Shown here piece by piece: positions 8,603-16,691 of a stretch of 64,000 nt of DNA (positions are counted from its first letter, which is position 1; each line of letters opens with the position of its first letter). The notes beneath the pieces are model-generated. The model saw only the letters and a list, made by a program, of their open reading frames with translations, was not told where the DNA came from and did not search any database. The stretch comes from Limosilactobacillus caccae (GTDB taxonomy: Bacteria > Bacillota > Bacilli > Lactobacillales > Lactobacillaceae), in NCBI RefSeq assembly GCF_900156885.1, contig NZ_FTOY01000010.1, forward strand, positions 434,001-498,000, given 5' to 3'. Made by a program: the position numbers and the translations under genes.

Positions 8603-10468
8603 GTGAACAGCAAGTTGAAATTTTACCAATCGATTCGTTTTAAAATCGCCCTCGTATTCGTGCTGATGCTAATGCTGACGCTCGAATGTGTGGGGGCGGT
8701 TTTTGTGCGTCAATTGGAACACCAAAACCTAAATACGTTTAAGCAGACGATCGAACTGCCGTCCTACGTTGATAATTCACTGGGCGAGCAGTTGTCCCGG
8801 TCAAATACGAAGAAGGCCAATAAGCAAATTAGCCAGATTCTTTCGGAAGTCAATAACAATAATATTTCAGAAATTCGGGTCGTCGATAACAAGAGTGTGA
8901 TTCGCGGTACCAGTAACAATGATAACCGCAGTATTATTGGGCAAAAGATGACCGACCAGGCCGTGAAGGCGACCCTCTTGAATAACCGGTCGCATACCGA
9001 AAACCTGTATGATAATTCCAACCATACCCGTTACTACATTAACGTTATCCCGCTAGTGGACAACAGTAATAACAGTGTTGTCGGGGCGGTTTACCTTCGC
9101 GCAAGCCTAGAGAGTGTCTACTCCAATATCAACAACATCACCCTGGTCTACCTATCGGCGGCGATGATTACGATTGTGATTAGCCTAATCCTCGCGATTA
9201 TTATTTCCCAGGAAATAACCCGGCCAATTGAAGAGATGCGGAAACAAACCCTGCGGATCGCCCGGGGCGACTATTCTGGCCAGGTCCGGGTAATGGGCAA
9301 TGATGAGCTGGGGCAACTCGCCGGGGCAGTTAATAACCTGTCCGTGCGGGTGGAAGAAGCCCAAGAGTCCAGTGATTCTGAACGGCGGCGGCTTGATAGC
9401 ATCCTTTCCCACATGTCTGATGGGGTGCTGGCAACTGACCGGCGCGGGAATGTTACTATCGTCAATAGCATGGCAATTCAGTTGCTGGGTGTCGACCATG
9501 AAGACGACTTGATCGGAAAGTCAATTATCGACGTTCTCGATATCCGTCATGACTATACCGTCCGTCAGCTGGTTGATAGTGAGCAAAAGGAAATGATCCT
9601 TGATATGGCTAATTCGGGTAATAATTTGATCTTGAATGCCTACTTTTCACCAATTCAGCGGGAATCAGGGTTTGTTAGCGGCCTTGTCTGTGTTCTTCAT
9701 GATGTCACGAGCCAACAAAAAGAGGAACGGGAGCGCAAGCAATTTGTTTCCAACGTCTCCCACGAATTACGGACCCCGCTTACCAGTGTGCGGTCGTATG
9801 TTGAGGCGTTGAGTGATGGCGCATGGCAGGATAAAGAAATTGCCCCGCAATTCTTGAAGGTGGTCCAGGATGAGACTGACCGGATGATCCGGATGATCAA
9901 TGACCTCTTGAGTCTGTCGCGGATGGATGCCGGAACGACCAAGTTAAACCTCGAATACGTGAATATTAACGAGCTGTTTAACTACATCCTTAACCGGTTT
10001 GACATGATTATCAAAAAAGAGGAAGACCCGAAAAAGAAGAAGTATACGATTGAGCGCTACTTTACGAAGAAGGATTTATGGGTTGAAATCGACACGGATA
10101 AATTCACCCAGGTAATTGATAACATCATGAATAACGCGATTAAGTATTCACCGGACGGTGGGGTCATCACCACCCGCCTATTAGAAACGCATAACCACGT
10201 TATTCTGAGTATTTCTGACCAGGGCCTTGGGATTCCGCGAAAGGACCTTGGCCGAATCTTTGACCGTTTCTTCCGGGTGGATAAGGCCCGAAGCCGCAAG
10301 CAGGGCGGTACCGGTTTAGGTCTCGCCATTTCCAAGGAAGTTATTAATATGCTAAACGGGCAAATCTGGGTAGATAGTGTTGAAGGCAAGGGCTCGACGT
10401 TCTATATTTCCTTGCCATATGTACCTTATGAGGAGGACGAATGGGATGATCAGGAAACTGAAGACTAA
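8603..10468 (+). CDS. walK: Sensor histidine kinase WalK (YycG)
   Basis: Membrane kinase partner of WalR, 621 aa, GTG start. Order: transmembrane helix 1 (about residues 13-33), extracellular sensor of about 145 residues, helix 2 (about 178-200), HAMP (from EITRPIEEMRKQT), PAS (from DSILSHMSDGVLATD), HisKA with phosphorylated His387 in SNVSHELRTPLTS, and HATPase_c with N-box NNAIKYSP, DQGLGIPR and GGTGLGLAIS. The architecture is that of low-GC Gram-positive WalK with one extracellular and one cytosolic PAS-like domain. Its end overlaps the start of yycH. Confidence 0.96.
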   Translation: MNSKLKFYQSIRFKIALVFVLMLMLTLECVGAVFVRQLEHQNLNTFKQTIELPSYVDNSLGEQLSRSNTKKANKQISQILSEVNNNNISEIRVVDNKSVIRGTSNNDNRSIIGQKMTDQAVKATLLNNRSHTENLYDNSNHTRYYINVIPLVDNSNNSVVGAVYLRASLESVYSNINNITLVYLSAAMITIVISLILAIIISQEITRPIEEMRKQTLRIARGDYSGQVRVMGNDELGQLAGAVNNLSVRVEEAQESSDSERRRLDSILSHMSDGVLATDRRGNVTIVNSMAIQLLGVDHEDDLIGKSIIDVLDIRHDYTVRQLVDSEQKEMILDMANSGNNLILNAYFSPIQRESGFVSGLVCVLHDVTSQQKEERERKQFVSNVSHELRTPLTSVRSYVEALSDGAWQDKEIAPQFLKVVQDETDRMIRMINDLLSLSRMDAGTTKLNLEYVNINELFNYILNRFDMIIKKEEDPKKKKYTIERYFTKKDLWVEIDTDKFTQVIDNIMNNAIKYSPDGGVITTRLLETHNHVILSISDQGLGIPRKDLGRIFDRFFRVDKARSRKQGGTGLGLAISKEVINMLNGQIWVDSVEGKGSTFYISLPYVPYEEDEWDDQETED

Positions 10469-11744
10469 CTGGCAAGCAATCGCCTTAACGGTTGTTGTAA
10501 TTATTAGTTTAGTTCTTTCGTGGATTATTTGGACCAACCCGTTTCCTTATGAGGGGGCCCGGCACGAAAACTTTAGTAATAGCCAGTCGCAACAGTTCAC
10601 CCCCCAGTCAATGGGTGATGTCTACCTGCCGACAAAGGCGATTCAAACGGGTAAGGATGGCAGGCAAAATCAGTTATTCAGCCAAAAAGCCAATTTGGTG
10701 CTGAGTGTCAAGAAACAGTTACAGGGGTGGAAGCTCGGCCGGACGAGTATTGTTAAACGGGATAACAGCGATGTCTATCTCAGTTACTTACGGCGGCGAA
10801 ACTCCCTGATGCTCACCTATCCCGATGAGATTCCATCATCGGTATTCAATGAGACCTTTTCCCAAGCCATTGATACCGCCCGGGTTGGGCAGATAAACCA
10901 TATCGTGATTCCGTTAAACGGTCAGCGGGAGATTTACCTCCTAAGTGACCACCGCTACGGTGTTTACCAGGTCCGGGTTTCAAAGGGGAGTACTAGTAAG
11001 GTCAAGCGATTGTTGGCGCCGATGAAAAAGATCCCGGTTGACCACAAGATTATTAATGGGACAGCGGTAATGATGTATCCACGGTCGTTTGAGTTGCCGG
11101 TAATTGGTTACCAAATTACGAGCCAAAACATTGATAACCTTAGTGCAAGTTTGATGAGCACTAGTCAGCATACAACGATTACGGCTAACCGAAGTGGCAA
11201 TGAGACGATTTATACGGACGGGACTAATAAGCGGCTAATATATAACCGTAGTATTGGGACAATGAAGTATGAAAACTACTTGAGCAAGGATGACCGGGAA
11301 TCAACGAGTCTGATATACCCGCACTTCTATACAAAGTTAACGAAGATTGGGATTCCACTGGATAATATCCGCTACGATAGTGCTAGCGCCCATGGTCGCC
11401 GCCTCACTTACCGTTCCTATGTGAATGGTTTTCCCATCTTTAATAATAATGAGTATGGTGAAGTTACTATGGAATCGACCAGTGGCGGTAATGAACGCTA
11501 CTGGATGAGTCTATATAGCCTTCAGGTGCCGCTACCGATCAACCACCAGAATGTCAAGTTACCATCGAGCACTGAGGTTATTAACCAACTTCACGCAACG
11601 AACCGGTTGAAAGACGTTAATAACTTGCGACTTGGTTATGCTTGGAAGACCGAAAATAAGAACCACCGGACGGTTAAGCTAGTGCCGACGTACTTTGTAA
11701 AGTATCGTGGTCACTGGGTTGAATATACGTACTTGGAGAAATAG
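10446..11744 (+). CDS. yycH: WalK regulator YycH (WalH)
   Basis: Membrane-anchored extracytoplasmic modulator of WalK, 432 aa. It has one N-terminal helix (AIALTVVVIISLVLSWIIWT) followed by a large extracellular YycH domain. ATG 10446 fits AGGAGGA at 10431-10437 (8-base spacing) and overlaps the last 23 bases of walK, typical of this operon; the upstream in-frame ATG codons lie deep inside walK. In B. subtilis YycH and YycI jointly hold WalK in check; the same role is inferred here from synteny. Confidence 0.9.
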   Translation: MIRKLKTNWQAIALTVVVIISLVLSWIIWTNPFPYEGARHENFSNSQSQQFTPQSMGDVYLPTKAIQTGKDGRQNQLFSQKANLVLSVKKQLQGWKLGRTSIVKRDNSDVYLSYLRRRNSLMLTYPDEIPSSVFNETFSQAIDTARVGQINHIVIPLNGQREIYLLSDHRYGVYQVRVSKGSTSKVKRLLAPMKKIPVDHKIINGTAVMMYPRSFELPVIGYQITSQNIDNLSASLMSTSQHTTITANRSGNETIYTDGTNKRLIYNRSIGTMKYENYLSKDDRESTSLIYPHFYTKLTKIGIPLDNIRYDSASAHGRRLTYRSYVNGFPIFNNNEYGEVTMESTSGGNERYWMSLYSLQVPLPINHQNVKLPSSTEVINQLHATNRLKDVNNLRLGYAWKTENKNHRTVKLVPTYFVKYRGHWVEYTYLEK

Positions 11745-11756
11745 GAGGGGTCGAAG

Positions 11757-12599
11757 ATGAATTTTAAACGTATTCAGTGGATATTCCTCCTGGCCTTTCT
11801 GCTTTTTGACATTATCGTCGGTAGTTCCCTTGTCCTCGAGACACGTTTTACGGTGTCAAATGGGCAGCAGAACCGCCAGTCAGCAGTCCTAAAAGAAATG
11901 AAAAACGACTCGATTAGCTATGGTGAACTGACTGGCAAGCGGCAGACTGGTTATTATATTGCCGGTAAGCGGTCCGCAGATAACGGGGTGCTCGAACAAG
12001 AAAGCAATAAGCTTCGTAATCAAGATGCCCACTTCTCTTCGGAAACGTTGACGAGTGAATTTGATGACCCGCTTAAAATTAACCCCGAAAATCCCGCTAA
12101 ACGGCTCAACCAGCTAGTAATGAATAAAAAGATGGTGGTGCTAGGGAAACATTACCGCTATAATGAGCAATTATCTGATAAGAACACCATTGTCTACTCC
12201 CAAGTCCTCGAAGGCTTACCGCTGGTTGGCAGTGATGGCCAGTTACGGTTCCGCGTAAATTCCGATCATGAGGTGACGGGGTATACGCAGACCTACTTAC
12301 AAGATGTTGAAGTATTGCGGCAACGCTCCAATACAATTAGTCAACGACGGGCCGTCACCTGGCTGTACAAGCACAACCAGATCCCGAATAATTCTCGGAT
12401 ATTATGGGCAAACTTATCGTATGCCAAGCTGTTAAATACCACGACCGACAATAAGGCGGTCTACGTGCCGACCTGGGTTGTCGAGATTCGGACAAAGAAC
12501 TCCGGCGCGGTTCAACGCTTGCAGGTAAATGCCTTCAATAGCACGGTGATGAAGGAGTCGCCAGACAGTGTAAATACTAATTCATTAAATAATAACTAA
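11757..12599 (+). CDS. yycI: WalK regulator YycI (WalI)
   Basis: Second modulator of WalK, 280 aa, with an N-terminal membrane helix (IQWIFLLAFLLFDIIVGSSLV) and an extracellular domain structurally related to YycH. AGGAGGGG precedes the ATG by 9 bases; 12 bases separate it from yycH. Its identity rests on operon position, the N-terminal anchor and size, since sequence conservation in this family is low. Confidence 0.88.
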   Translation: MNFKRIQWIFLLAFLLFDIIVGSSLVLETRFTVSNGQQNRQSAVLKEMKNDSISYGELTGKRQTGYYIAGKRSADNGVLEQESNKLRNQDAHFSSETLTSEFDDPLKINPENPAKRLNQLVMNKKMVVLGKHYRYNEQLSDKNTIVYSQVLEGLPLVGSDGQLRFRVNSDHEVTGYTQTYLQDVEVLRQRSNTISQRRAVTWLYKHNQIPNNSRILWANLSYAKLLNTTTDNKAVYVPTWVVEIRTKNSGAVQRLQVNAFNSTVMKESPDSVNTNSLNNN

Positions 12600-12611
12600 G
12601 GAGTAATTCGC

Positions 12612-13418
12612 GTGGCAGAAACAGATCCGTTGCGTTACAGTATCCTAGCTAGTGGCAGTACTGGTAACGTCACTTATTTAGAAACAAATAATCACCGAAT
12701 TTTGATTGATGCTGGTCTAAGTGGCAAGCGGATTGAAAATTTGATGAACAAAATTGACCGCTCCCTAAAAGATGTCGATGCGATTTTCGTAACGCATGAG
12801 CACAGTGACCATACCCACGGGGTTGGTGTATTAGCGCGACGTTATGGGATGGACGTGTATGCCAATGAGGGGACGTGGCAGGCGATGGCTAGCAAGGTCG
12901 GCAAGATCCCCCTTGAACAAAAGCACATCATCGCCCCTAACACGGTAAAGGACTTTGGTGACATGGATATCGAAAGCTTTGCCGTCTCTCATGATGCGGC
13001 CCAACCCCAGTTTTACCAGATCCATCATGACAATAAGACCTTTTGTGTTTTGACGGATACTGGCTATGTCTCTGACCGGGTGGCGGGGACGATCCGCGAT
13101 GCCGATGCATACCTGATGGAGTGTAACCATGATACGGAGATGTTGCGGATGGGGCCTTATGCCTGGTCGTTAAAGCAGCGGATCCTGGGGGATGAAGGTC
13201 ACCTCTCAAATGAGGAGGGGGCTGATGCCTTGATGGACATAATTGGGCACCGCACGAAGGAGATTTTTCTGGGGCACCGCAGCCAGCATAACAATATGCG
13301 GTCACTAGCCCACTTGACGGTTGCCAGTTTAATGGAGCAGCACGACTTTGGGGTAAATCATGATTTTAACTTGCATGATGCGGAACCGGAAACGCCCAGC
13401 AAATTAATGACTTTATAG
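12612..13418 (+). CDS. yycJ: Metallo-beta-lactamase-fold exonuclease YycJ (WalJ)
   Basis: Metal-dependent hydrolase of the MBL superfamily, 268 aa, GTG start behind AAGGAG. The metal-binding motif THEHSDHTHG is at residues 61-70 (His62, His64, Asp66, His67); further ligands are His in VSHDAAQP, Asp in TDTGYVSD and the late LGHRSQHNN. WalJ proteins of this type are 5'-3' DNA exonucleases linked to mismatch repair in B. subtilis. It closes the walR operon. Confidence 0.93.
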   Translation: MAETDPLRYSILASGSTGNVTYLETNNHRILIDAGLSGKRIENLMNKIDRSLKDVDAIFVTHEHSDHTHGVGVLARRYGMDVYANEGTWQAMASKVGKIPLEQKHIIAPNTVKDFGDMDIESFAVSHDAAQPQFYQIHHDNKTFCVLTDTGYVSDRVAGTIRDADAYLMECNHDTEMLRMGPYAWSLKQRILGDEGHLSNEEGADALMDIIGHRTKEIFLGHRSQHNNMRSLAHLTVASLMEQHDFGVNHDFNLHDAEPETPSKLMTL

Positions 13419-13523
13419 TGCAAAGGCGAAGAGATTAATGTTTTTACTGAATTTGTTCAATTATTTTTCACATTTAAATTGTAATTTAATAACAACAAAT
13501 TCAATTAGGGGAGGAGCTTATGA

Positions 13524-14792
13524 ATGAATAAGATGTTTAAAAATCTGCGTGGACGCTTGTGGCTAGGGGTTATCCTCGTCGGTTTGCTTGCCGGTTTAAT
13601 CGGTAGTGGGATTGGACTGGGAATCAATAACATGGTGCAAAACCACGAAGAAGTAACCGGCACCCGGGTACCAAGCAGTTCTAATAAGAATGGCGGCACC
13701 AAGGTCAATAAAAACAAGGCGGACTTAAACGGTGAGGCTTCCCAGGCATATAAGTCAGTTCAAGGGGCCGTTGTTAGTGTGATCAATAAACAAAAGGTCC
13801 AACAATCAAGCGGGACGCTAGGGATCTTTGGTTATGGCAGCAGTAGTGACAACAGTTCTTCAGCGGACAGCAACAAGCTGGAAACTGCCAGTGAAGGTTC
13901 TGGGGTTATTTACAAGAAGGATGGTGACTCCGCCTATGTCGTAACTAATAACCACGTTGTAAAGGGGTCAAACGCCCTGCAAGTAATCTTGAGCAACGGA
14001 AAAAAGGTTAACGCTGACTTGGTTGGGGCAGATTCCGCAACCGACTTAGCAGTTTTGAAGATTAACTCCAGTAACGTTAAGACGGTGGCATCGTTTGGAA
14101 ACTCAAACTCAATTGTCCCTGGTCAAGATGTATTAGCGATCGGTTCACCAATGGGGAGCGAATACGCTAATACCGTTACGAAGGGGATTGTTTCTGCCAA
14201 GAACCGGACACTAAAGGCGGGCACGGATGGGACCCTCACGTCAGTTATTCAAACCGACGCGGCGATTAACTCCGGTAACTCTGGTGGCCCATTGATCAAC
14301 ATGGCAGGACAAGTAATCGGGATCAACTCGATGAAGTTGGCATCTGATACCCAGGGGTCGTCTGTTGAAGGGATTGGTTTTGCGATCCCAAGTAATGAAG
14401 TAGTGACGATTATCAACCAGTTAATCAAGGACGGCAAGATTTCCCGGCCATCACTAGGAATCAGCATGGTGGACTTGAGCAATGTTACCTCCGACCAACA
14501 GCAATCAGTGCTAAAGCTACCAACAAGTGTTACTAAGGGGGTCGTGGTCATGGATGTGAACGGCGGCTCTGTCGCTGACACTGCAGGCTTAAAGCAGTAT
14601 GACGTGATTACCAAGCTGGGTGATACCACCATTACCGACACGGGTTCGTTGAAGGCCGCCTTGTACAAGTACAAGGTTGGTGACACGGCCAAGGTTACTT
14701 ACTACCGTGACGGTCAACAGCAAACAGCAACCCTCCACCTAACCAAGAGTACTGATACAACAAATAACTCCACCCAAAATGATGGAGAATAA
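13524..14792 (+). CDS. htrA: Membrane-anchored serine protease HtrA (DegP-like)
   Basis: Surface quality-control protease, 422 aa. A single N-terminal anchor (LWLGVILVGLLAGLIGSGIG) is followed by a Ser/Asn-rich linker, the trypsin-like domain and one PDZ domain (from about residue 315). The catalytic triad reads His144 (TNNHVV), Asp174 (SATDLAVL) and Ser253 (NSGNSGGPL). It has its own intergenic region downstream of yycJ, and synteny with the wal operon is typical of lactobacilli and streptococci. Confidence 0.96.
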   Translation: MNKMFKNLRGRLWLGVILVGLLAGLIGSGIGLGINNMVQNHEEVTGTRVPSSSNKNGGTKVNKNKADLNGEASQAYKSVQGAVVSVINKQKVQQSSGTLGIFGYGSSSDNSSSADSNKLETASEGSGVIYKKDGDSAYVVTNNHVVKGSNALQVILSNGKKVNADLVGADSATDLAVLKINSSNVKTVASFGNSNSIVPGQDVLAIGSPMGSEYANTVTKGIVSAKNRTLKAGTDGTLTSVIQTDAAINSGNSGGPLINMAGQVIGINSMKLASDTQGSSVEGIGFAIPSNEVVTIINQLIKDGKISRPSLGISMVDLSNVTSDQQQSVLKLPTSVTKGVVVMDVNGGSVADTAGLKQYDVITKLGDTTITDTGSLKAALYKYKVGDTAKVTYYRDGQQQTATLHLTKSTDTTNNSTQNDGE

Positions 14793-14835
14793 GCAAATAA
14801 CGGCTGGCATTCGTGTCAGCCGTTATTTTGCTTTA
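14793..14835 (+). terminator. Terminator after htrA
   Basis: AATAACGGCTG and CAGCCGTTATT form a strong stem followed by TTTGCTTT. It also separates htrA from the next gene and argues against starting that gene upstream of it. Confidence 0.8.
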
Positions 14836-14859
14836 AAGGGGTATAATGGAGGGAGTACT

Positions 14860-15378
14860 TTGAAAAGGATGGTGGACCAGATGAATAATCCACGTTTTAA
14901 GTATCCAGACACCAAGGCGTATAACTTTGTGGTTCAGCGTCTCCAAGACCGGGGCGTCAACTTGGACGACCTAGCGCAGATCGTTTATGACACCCAGAAG
15001 AAGTTTGAACCAGAATTGACTCTTGAGTTTTGTCAGACGGCGCTAGTGGACGCCCTGCACAAGCGGGAGCTATTAAACAATGCGATGGTGGCGTTAGAAC
15101 TTGACCGCCTAACCCAGGAAGGGAAGGTCGAAGAGCCCCTAGCAAGTATTATTAAAAATGATGTTGGGGTCTTTGGGGTGGATGAAACCCTCGCCCTGCA
15201 GATCGCCAATATTTACGGGACAATTGGGACAACTAACTTTGGCTTTTTTGACCGGGAGAAGAACGGAATTATCGCCCGGTTTGACCGCGACGGAATCCAT
15301 GTGAATACGTTCATTGATGACTTGCTAGCGGCAATTGTGGCCGCGGTTTGTGGGAAGATTGCCCATCAATATGCTTAA
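14860..15378 (+). CDS. Phosphatidylglycerophosphatase A-like protein (YutG family)
   Basis: A 172-aa PgpA-domain protein of the Gram-positive YutG type. Family landmarks are the EEPLASIIKNDVGVFGVDE stretch and the IGTTNFGFFDREKNGII stretch. E. coli PgpA dephosphorylates phosphatidylglycerol phosphate, but the YutG branch is poorly characterised, so a lipid role is only inferred. TTG 14860 is preferred because GGAGGG at 14848-14853 fits it and the htrA terminator excludes the upstream frame; ATG 14869 or 14881 are alternatives. Confidence 0.8.
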   Translation: MKRMVDQMNNPRFKYPDTKAYNFVVQRLQDRGVNLDDLAQIVYDTQKKFEPELTLEFCQTALVDALHKRELLNNAMVALELDRLTQEGKVEEPLASIIKNDVGVFGVDETLALQIANIYGTIGTTNFGFFDREKNGIIARFDRDGIHVNTFIDDLLAAIVAAVCGKIAHQYA

Positions 15379-15401
15379 ATTAGTTTTTTTTAATTTTTTA
15401 A

Positions 15402-15430
15402 TTGACATCTAATTTTCTCCCTGGTACAAT
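15402..15430 (+). promoter_or_regulatory. Strong promoter of the substrate-binding protein leader
   Basis: Perfect -35 TTGACA (15402-15407), 17-base spacer and -10 TACAAT (15425-15430). The transcript would start about 25 bases before the leader ORF. Confidence 0.85.
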
Positions 15431-15462
15431 AATTGCAATTCATCAAGAGGAGTAAATGACAA

Positions 15463-15507
15463 ATGAGAAACCAAACTTTACAATTTAATAATTGGCAAAG
15501 CCGGTGA
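15463..15507 (+). CDS. Leader peptide, 14 aa, with one Trp codon
   Basis: ATG 15463 opens a 14-codon frame, MRNQTLQFNNWQSR, stopped by TGA 15505. AAGAGGAG at 15445-15452 gives a 10-base spacing, better than the ATG at 15456 (3 bases). The single TGG codon (15493-15495) lies directly before the 5' arm of the first hairpin (15497-15505), and the stop codon begins at the last base of that arm. A regulatory role is inferred from this geometry; the peptide itself matches nothing I know. Confidence 0.55.
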   Translation: MRNQTLQFNNWQSR

Positions 15508-15673
15508 CTCAGGAGTAACCGTTGTACGGATACAACCTGGGTTGATTCACAGATTGTATCTGTACCGGCTTTTTAATTGAGTATTAAGGCCTGTACGGAT
15601 TCACGTACGGGCTTTTCTTTATCTTTTTATTTAAGAAGGAGATTCCCGTTCGTGGAACTCCTTCTTATTTTTT
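15497..15673 (+). promoter_or_regulatory. Three-hairpin attenuator leader
   Basis: Three successive terminator-like hairpins lie between promoter and gene. Hairpin 1 (15497-15574): AAAGCCGGT with ACCGGCTTT, inner GTACGGATACAA with TTGTATCTGTAC, then five T. Hairpin 2 (15589-15620): GCCTGTACG with CGTACGGGC, then TTTTCTTT. Hairpin 3 (15632-15673): TAAGAAGGAG with CTCCTTCTTA, then six T. The 3' arm of hairpin 1 (ATCTGTACCGGC, 15558-15569) can instead pair with the 5' arm of hairpin 2 (GCCTGTACGGAT, 15589-15600) at 11 of 12 positions, so the two are mutually exclusive. No T-box sequence is present. Confidence 0.65.
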
Positions 15674-15698
15674 ATCCAGGTGAAAGGTGGTAATTATT

Positions 15699-16685
15699 AT
15701 GAAGAAAATTATCAAGTATCTTGTTGTGACGATTATTATTGTCGGTGGGTATATGGGGCTTTTACAGCTTCATCGGCAGACAACGAAACCAGTTGTTGGT
15801 ATTTTGACGATGATGCATCACCCGGCCCTTGACCAGATTCAAAAGGGGGTCGTTGCGGGATTAGCTGCTGAAGGTTACCATGATGGCAAAAATATTAAGA
15901 TTGAATATCAAAATGCAAATGGTGACCAGAGCAACTTAAATACAATGGCAAGTAAACTCGTTAATGATAAGGCAAAAGTTACGGTAGGAATCACAACCCC
16001 AGCTTGTCAGGCACTTGCTAATGCAACTAAGGATATTCCTGTAGTGATGGGCGGCGTTGGTGACCCAATTGGTGCTGGTCTTGTTAAAGACGAAAAGCAG
16101 CCGGGAGGAAACGTCACAGGCGTTCACGGGATAAATCCTAGTGCGCAACAAATCGCCCTTGTGAAGAAATTTATCCCTAATCTAAAAACCCTTGGTGTAA
16201 TCTATACGTCCAGTGATCCGTCTTCGGAAAGTCAATACAAAACAATGGTTAAGGCTGCTAAACAAATGCATGTAAATCTTAAAACCTACACGATTGCTAA
16301 TAGCAATGAGCTCGATCAAGTTTCACAGACAATGTTGAACAAAGTTGATGCTGTGATAGTCCCTAGTGATAATACAATCGCCGGATCAATGGGGACGTTA
16401 GTAAAGAATGCGAATGCAGTTAACAAGCCGGTTTTTCCAAGTGCTGATACGATGGTAAAAGACGGTGGTGTAGCAACGATTGGTCTGAGTCAAGATGGGC
16501 AAGGATTTGAAGCTGGGAAGATGGCTGCACGAATTTTGAAGGGTGAAAAAGCAAGCACAATGCCAGTAAACGACTATAAACATGGTGAACCAGTGCTTAA
16601 CTTAAAGCAGGCCCATAAATTAGGGTTAAAGATCCCAGCAGATTTCCAACAAGCAGCCGAACAAGACGGTAAGGTATTTAGGTAG
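15699..16685 (+). CDS. ABC transporter substrate-binding protein, TrpX-like
   Basis: A 328-aa periplasmic-binding-type protein of the ABC_sub_bind family (PF04392), whose streptococcal member TrpX serves tryptophan/tyrosine uptake. It shows the family phrases VGILTMMHHPALDQIQKG, VTVGITTPACQALANAT and PVVMGGVGDPIGAGLV. An N-terminal hydrophobic segment (YLVVTIIIVGGYMGLLQL) is present but no lipobox Cys follows it, so it is probably helix-anchored rather than a lipoprotein. No permease or ATPase gene lies nearby. ATG 15699 follows AAAGGTGG. It is more AT-rich than its neighbours; the M20 gene follows after 6 bases. Confidence 0.85.
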   Translation: MKKIIKYLVVTIIIVGGYMGLLQLHRQTTKPVVGILTMMHHPALDQIQKGVVAGLAAEGYHDGKNIKIEYQNANGDQSNLNTMASKLVNDKAKVTVGITTPACQALANATKDIPVVMGGVGDPIGAGLVKDEKQPGGNVTGVHGINPSAQQIALVKKFIPNLKTLGVIYTSSDPSSESQYKTMVKAAKQMHVNLKTYTIANSNELDQVSQTMLNKVDAVIVPSDNTIAGSMGTLVKNANAVNKPVFPSADTMVKDGGVATIGLSQDGQGFEAGKMAARILKGEKASTMPVNDYKHGEPVLNLKQAHKLGLKIPADFQQAAEQDGKVFR

Positions 16686-16691
16686 TGGCTA

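Noticed and set aside
13419-13523. WalR box before htrA
   Set aside because: TGTTATTAAATTACAAT on the minus strand matches only one half of the TGTWAH-N5-TGTWAH consensus.
14249-14692. 147-codon minus-strand ORF
   Set aside because: Entirely antisense to the htrA protease and PDZ coding region.
15480-15700. T-box riboswitch before the TrpX-like gene
   Set aside because: No GGGTGG/TGGNACCGCG T-box sequence or specifier-loop layout is present; the hairpins and leader ORF explain the region better.
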